From NCBI GenBank assembly GCA_001781715.1, contig MFMD01000030.1, positions 1,514 to 7,229 of the forward strand: a stretch of DNA of 5,716 bases. Direction: 5' to 3'. Below the pieces are notes generated by a model. The model made no database searches and had not been told where the DNA came from. It saw nothing but the letters and a program-made list of their open reading frames with translations. The translations under genes and the position numbers were made by a program. Below are positions 5,079 to 5,716 of this stretch, piece by piece; positions within the stretch are counted from its first letter, which is position 1, and every line of letters starts with the position of its first letter. Source of the stretch: Candidatus Kaiserbacteria bacterium RIFCSPLOWO2_01_FULL_55_19. Its GTDB lineage: Bacteria > Patescibacteriota > Minisyncoccia > Phycocordibacterales > Phycocordibacteraceae.

Positions 5079-5716
5079 CTATTTGCCGAGCTCTTCGCGT
5101 ATCAAATCCTTGAGAATAGCCGGGTTCCCCGCCCCCTTGGCGGCCTTCATCCCTTTCCCTATCAAGTACTGCAGCGCGGCCTCCTTCCCCGCTCGGTATT
5201 CCTCCACCGCCTTCGTCTCAAGGGCGAGGACTCTCTTGACGGCATCTCGGAGGGCCTCGGCATCGTGCGACTGAATGAGTCCATGTTCCTTTGCGATAGC
5301 TTCAGGGTCTCCACCCTTCTCAACAAGGATAAGGAGCGTGTCCTTGGCACCGCGCGAAGAGAGGTGACGCGAATCAATGAGTGTAATTAATTTTGCAAAC
5401 GCGCCTGCATTGAGTTGCGCATACTCTTCACTCCCTCGCTTCGCGTACACGCCGGCAAGATCAGAAACAATATAATTTGCAGCGAGCGCGATACGCTTTT
5501 TCTTATTCTTAAGTGCTGTCGCAACCGCATCAAAGAAGGTTGCCCGTTCAGTTGTTGCACAGAGGTATGCCGCATCCGCTTCCTTCAGCGCATACGCTTT
5601 CGCATACCGCGCACGCCGTTCCCACGGGAGCTCCGGGAGTCCTGCGCGTATCGTCTCGGGAGAAAATTCCGGGATATCTTTGAGGTAGAGCTTCGGGAGA
5701 TCCGGCTCCGGAAAGT
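5079..5716 (-). CDS. gatB: Aspartyl/glutamyl-tRNA amidotransferase subunit B, C-terminal part (5' end beyond window)
   Basis: The frame enters from the right edge and ends at TAG (5081-5079), giving 211 complete codons. GatB is the kinase/transamidase subunit of GatCAB, which converts Glu-tRNA(Gln) and Asp-tRNA(Asn) to the amide forms using ammonia delivered from GatA. The visible part starts with YFPEPDLPKLYL, the well-conserved (R)YFPEPDLP segment at the end of the catalytic cradle domain. It continues through the helical domain and ends in a YqeY-like tRNA-binding domain, marked by LSSRGAKDTLLIL, EKGGDPEAIAKEHGLIQ, AVEEYRAGKEAALQYLIGK and MKAAKGAGNPAILKDLI. Typical GatB proteins have about 480-500 residues, so about 40 percent is visible, with a normal C-terminus. 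No frameshift or missing motif is seen. A GTG at 5450 in this frame is internal, not a start. Confidence 0.96.
   Translation of the reverse strand, partial: FPEPDLPKLYLKDIPEFSPETIRAGLPELPWERRARYAKAYALKEADAAYLCATTERATFFDAVATALKNKKKRIALAANYIVSDLAGVYAKRGSEEYAQLNAGAFAKLITLIDSRHLSSRGAKDTLLILVEKGGDPEAIAKEHGLIQSHDAEALRDAVKRVLALETKAVEEYRAGKEAALQYLIGKGMKAAKGAGNPAILKDLIREELGK

Noticed and set aside
1..5716. CRISPR array, insertion sequence or integrase attachment site
   Set aside because: No regularly spaced identical short repeats, transposase motif or flanking terminal inverted repeats were seen. The repeats found are protein-coding modules.

Overview
The window looks like a piece of a Patescibacteria (CPR, Parcubacteria-like) chromosome. 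The main reason is a very large minus-strand protein built from tail-fibre-like modules: GIG(S/T)TxP turns, NATTT-type short repeats, and a 'yDNTLNKLNVYNGSAW' block. From memory this style is typical of Parcubacteria surface proteins; no search was run. All confident coding sequence lies on the minus strand. Coding parts are GC-rich, while one non-coding stretch is clearly AT-rich.

Layout in transcription order (high to low coordinates): (1) 5716-5079, the C-terminal part of gatB, the B subunit of the Asp/Glu-tRNA(Asn/Gln) amidotransferase, a housekeeping gene cut by the window edge. (2) A 53-nt spacer holding a 12-bp perfect palindrome and a hairpin that includes the next start codon. (3) 5025-4252, a 257-residue protein with an N-terminal excisionase/MerR-like helix-turn-helix (HTH), a long Pro/Glu-rich linker and one C-terminal transmembrane helix. 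(4) 4251-3538, a 714-nt AT-rich stretch with no convincing gene. It holds several inverted repeats and one doubtful 96-codon frame, and could hide a structured RNA. (5) 3537 to beyond position 1, an open frame of at least 1179 codons. It has the same kind of N-terminal HTH, then one hydrophobic segment, an Ala-rich probable helical stalk, and at least 560 residues of Thr/Ser/Gly/Asn-rich tail-fibre-like repeats that continue past the window.

The most interesting point is that the two neighbouring non-housekeeping genes share an HTH + transmembrane design with very different outer parts: about 22 residues in one, more than 1000 in the other. In each, the DNA-binding-like domain should sit in the cytoplasm and the rest outside, as in membrane-tethered one-component regulators such as ToxR and CadC, but with an adhesin/fibre-like ectodomain in the large protein. 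A contact-responsive surface regulator is a reasonable hypothesis, but it is inference. The large protein also has an A-L-A signal-peptidase-like site just after its hydrophobic segment, so the fibre could instead be cut free from the HTH.
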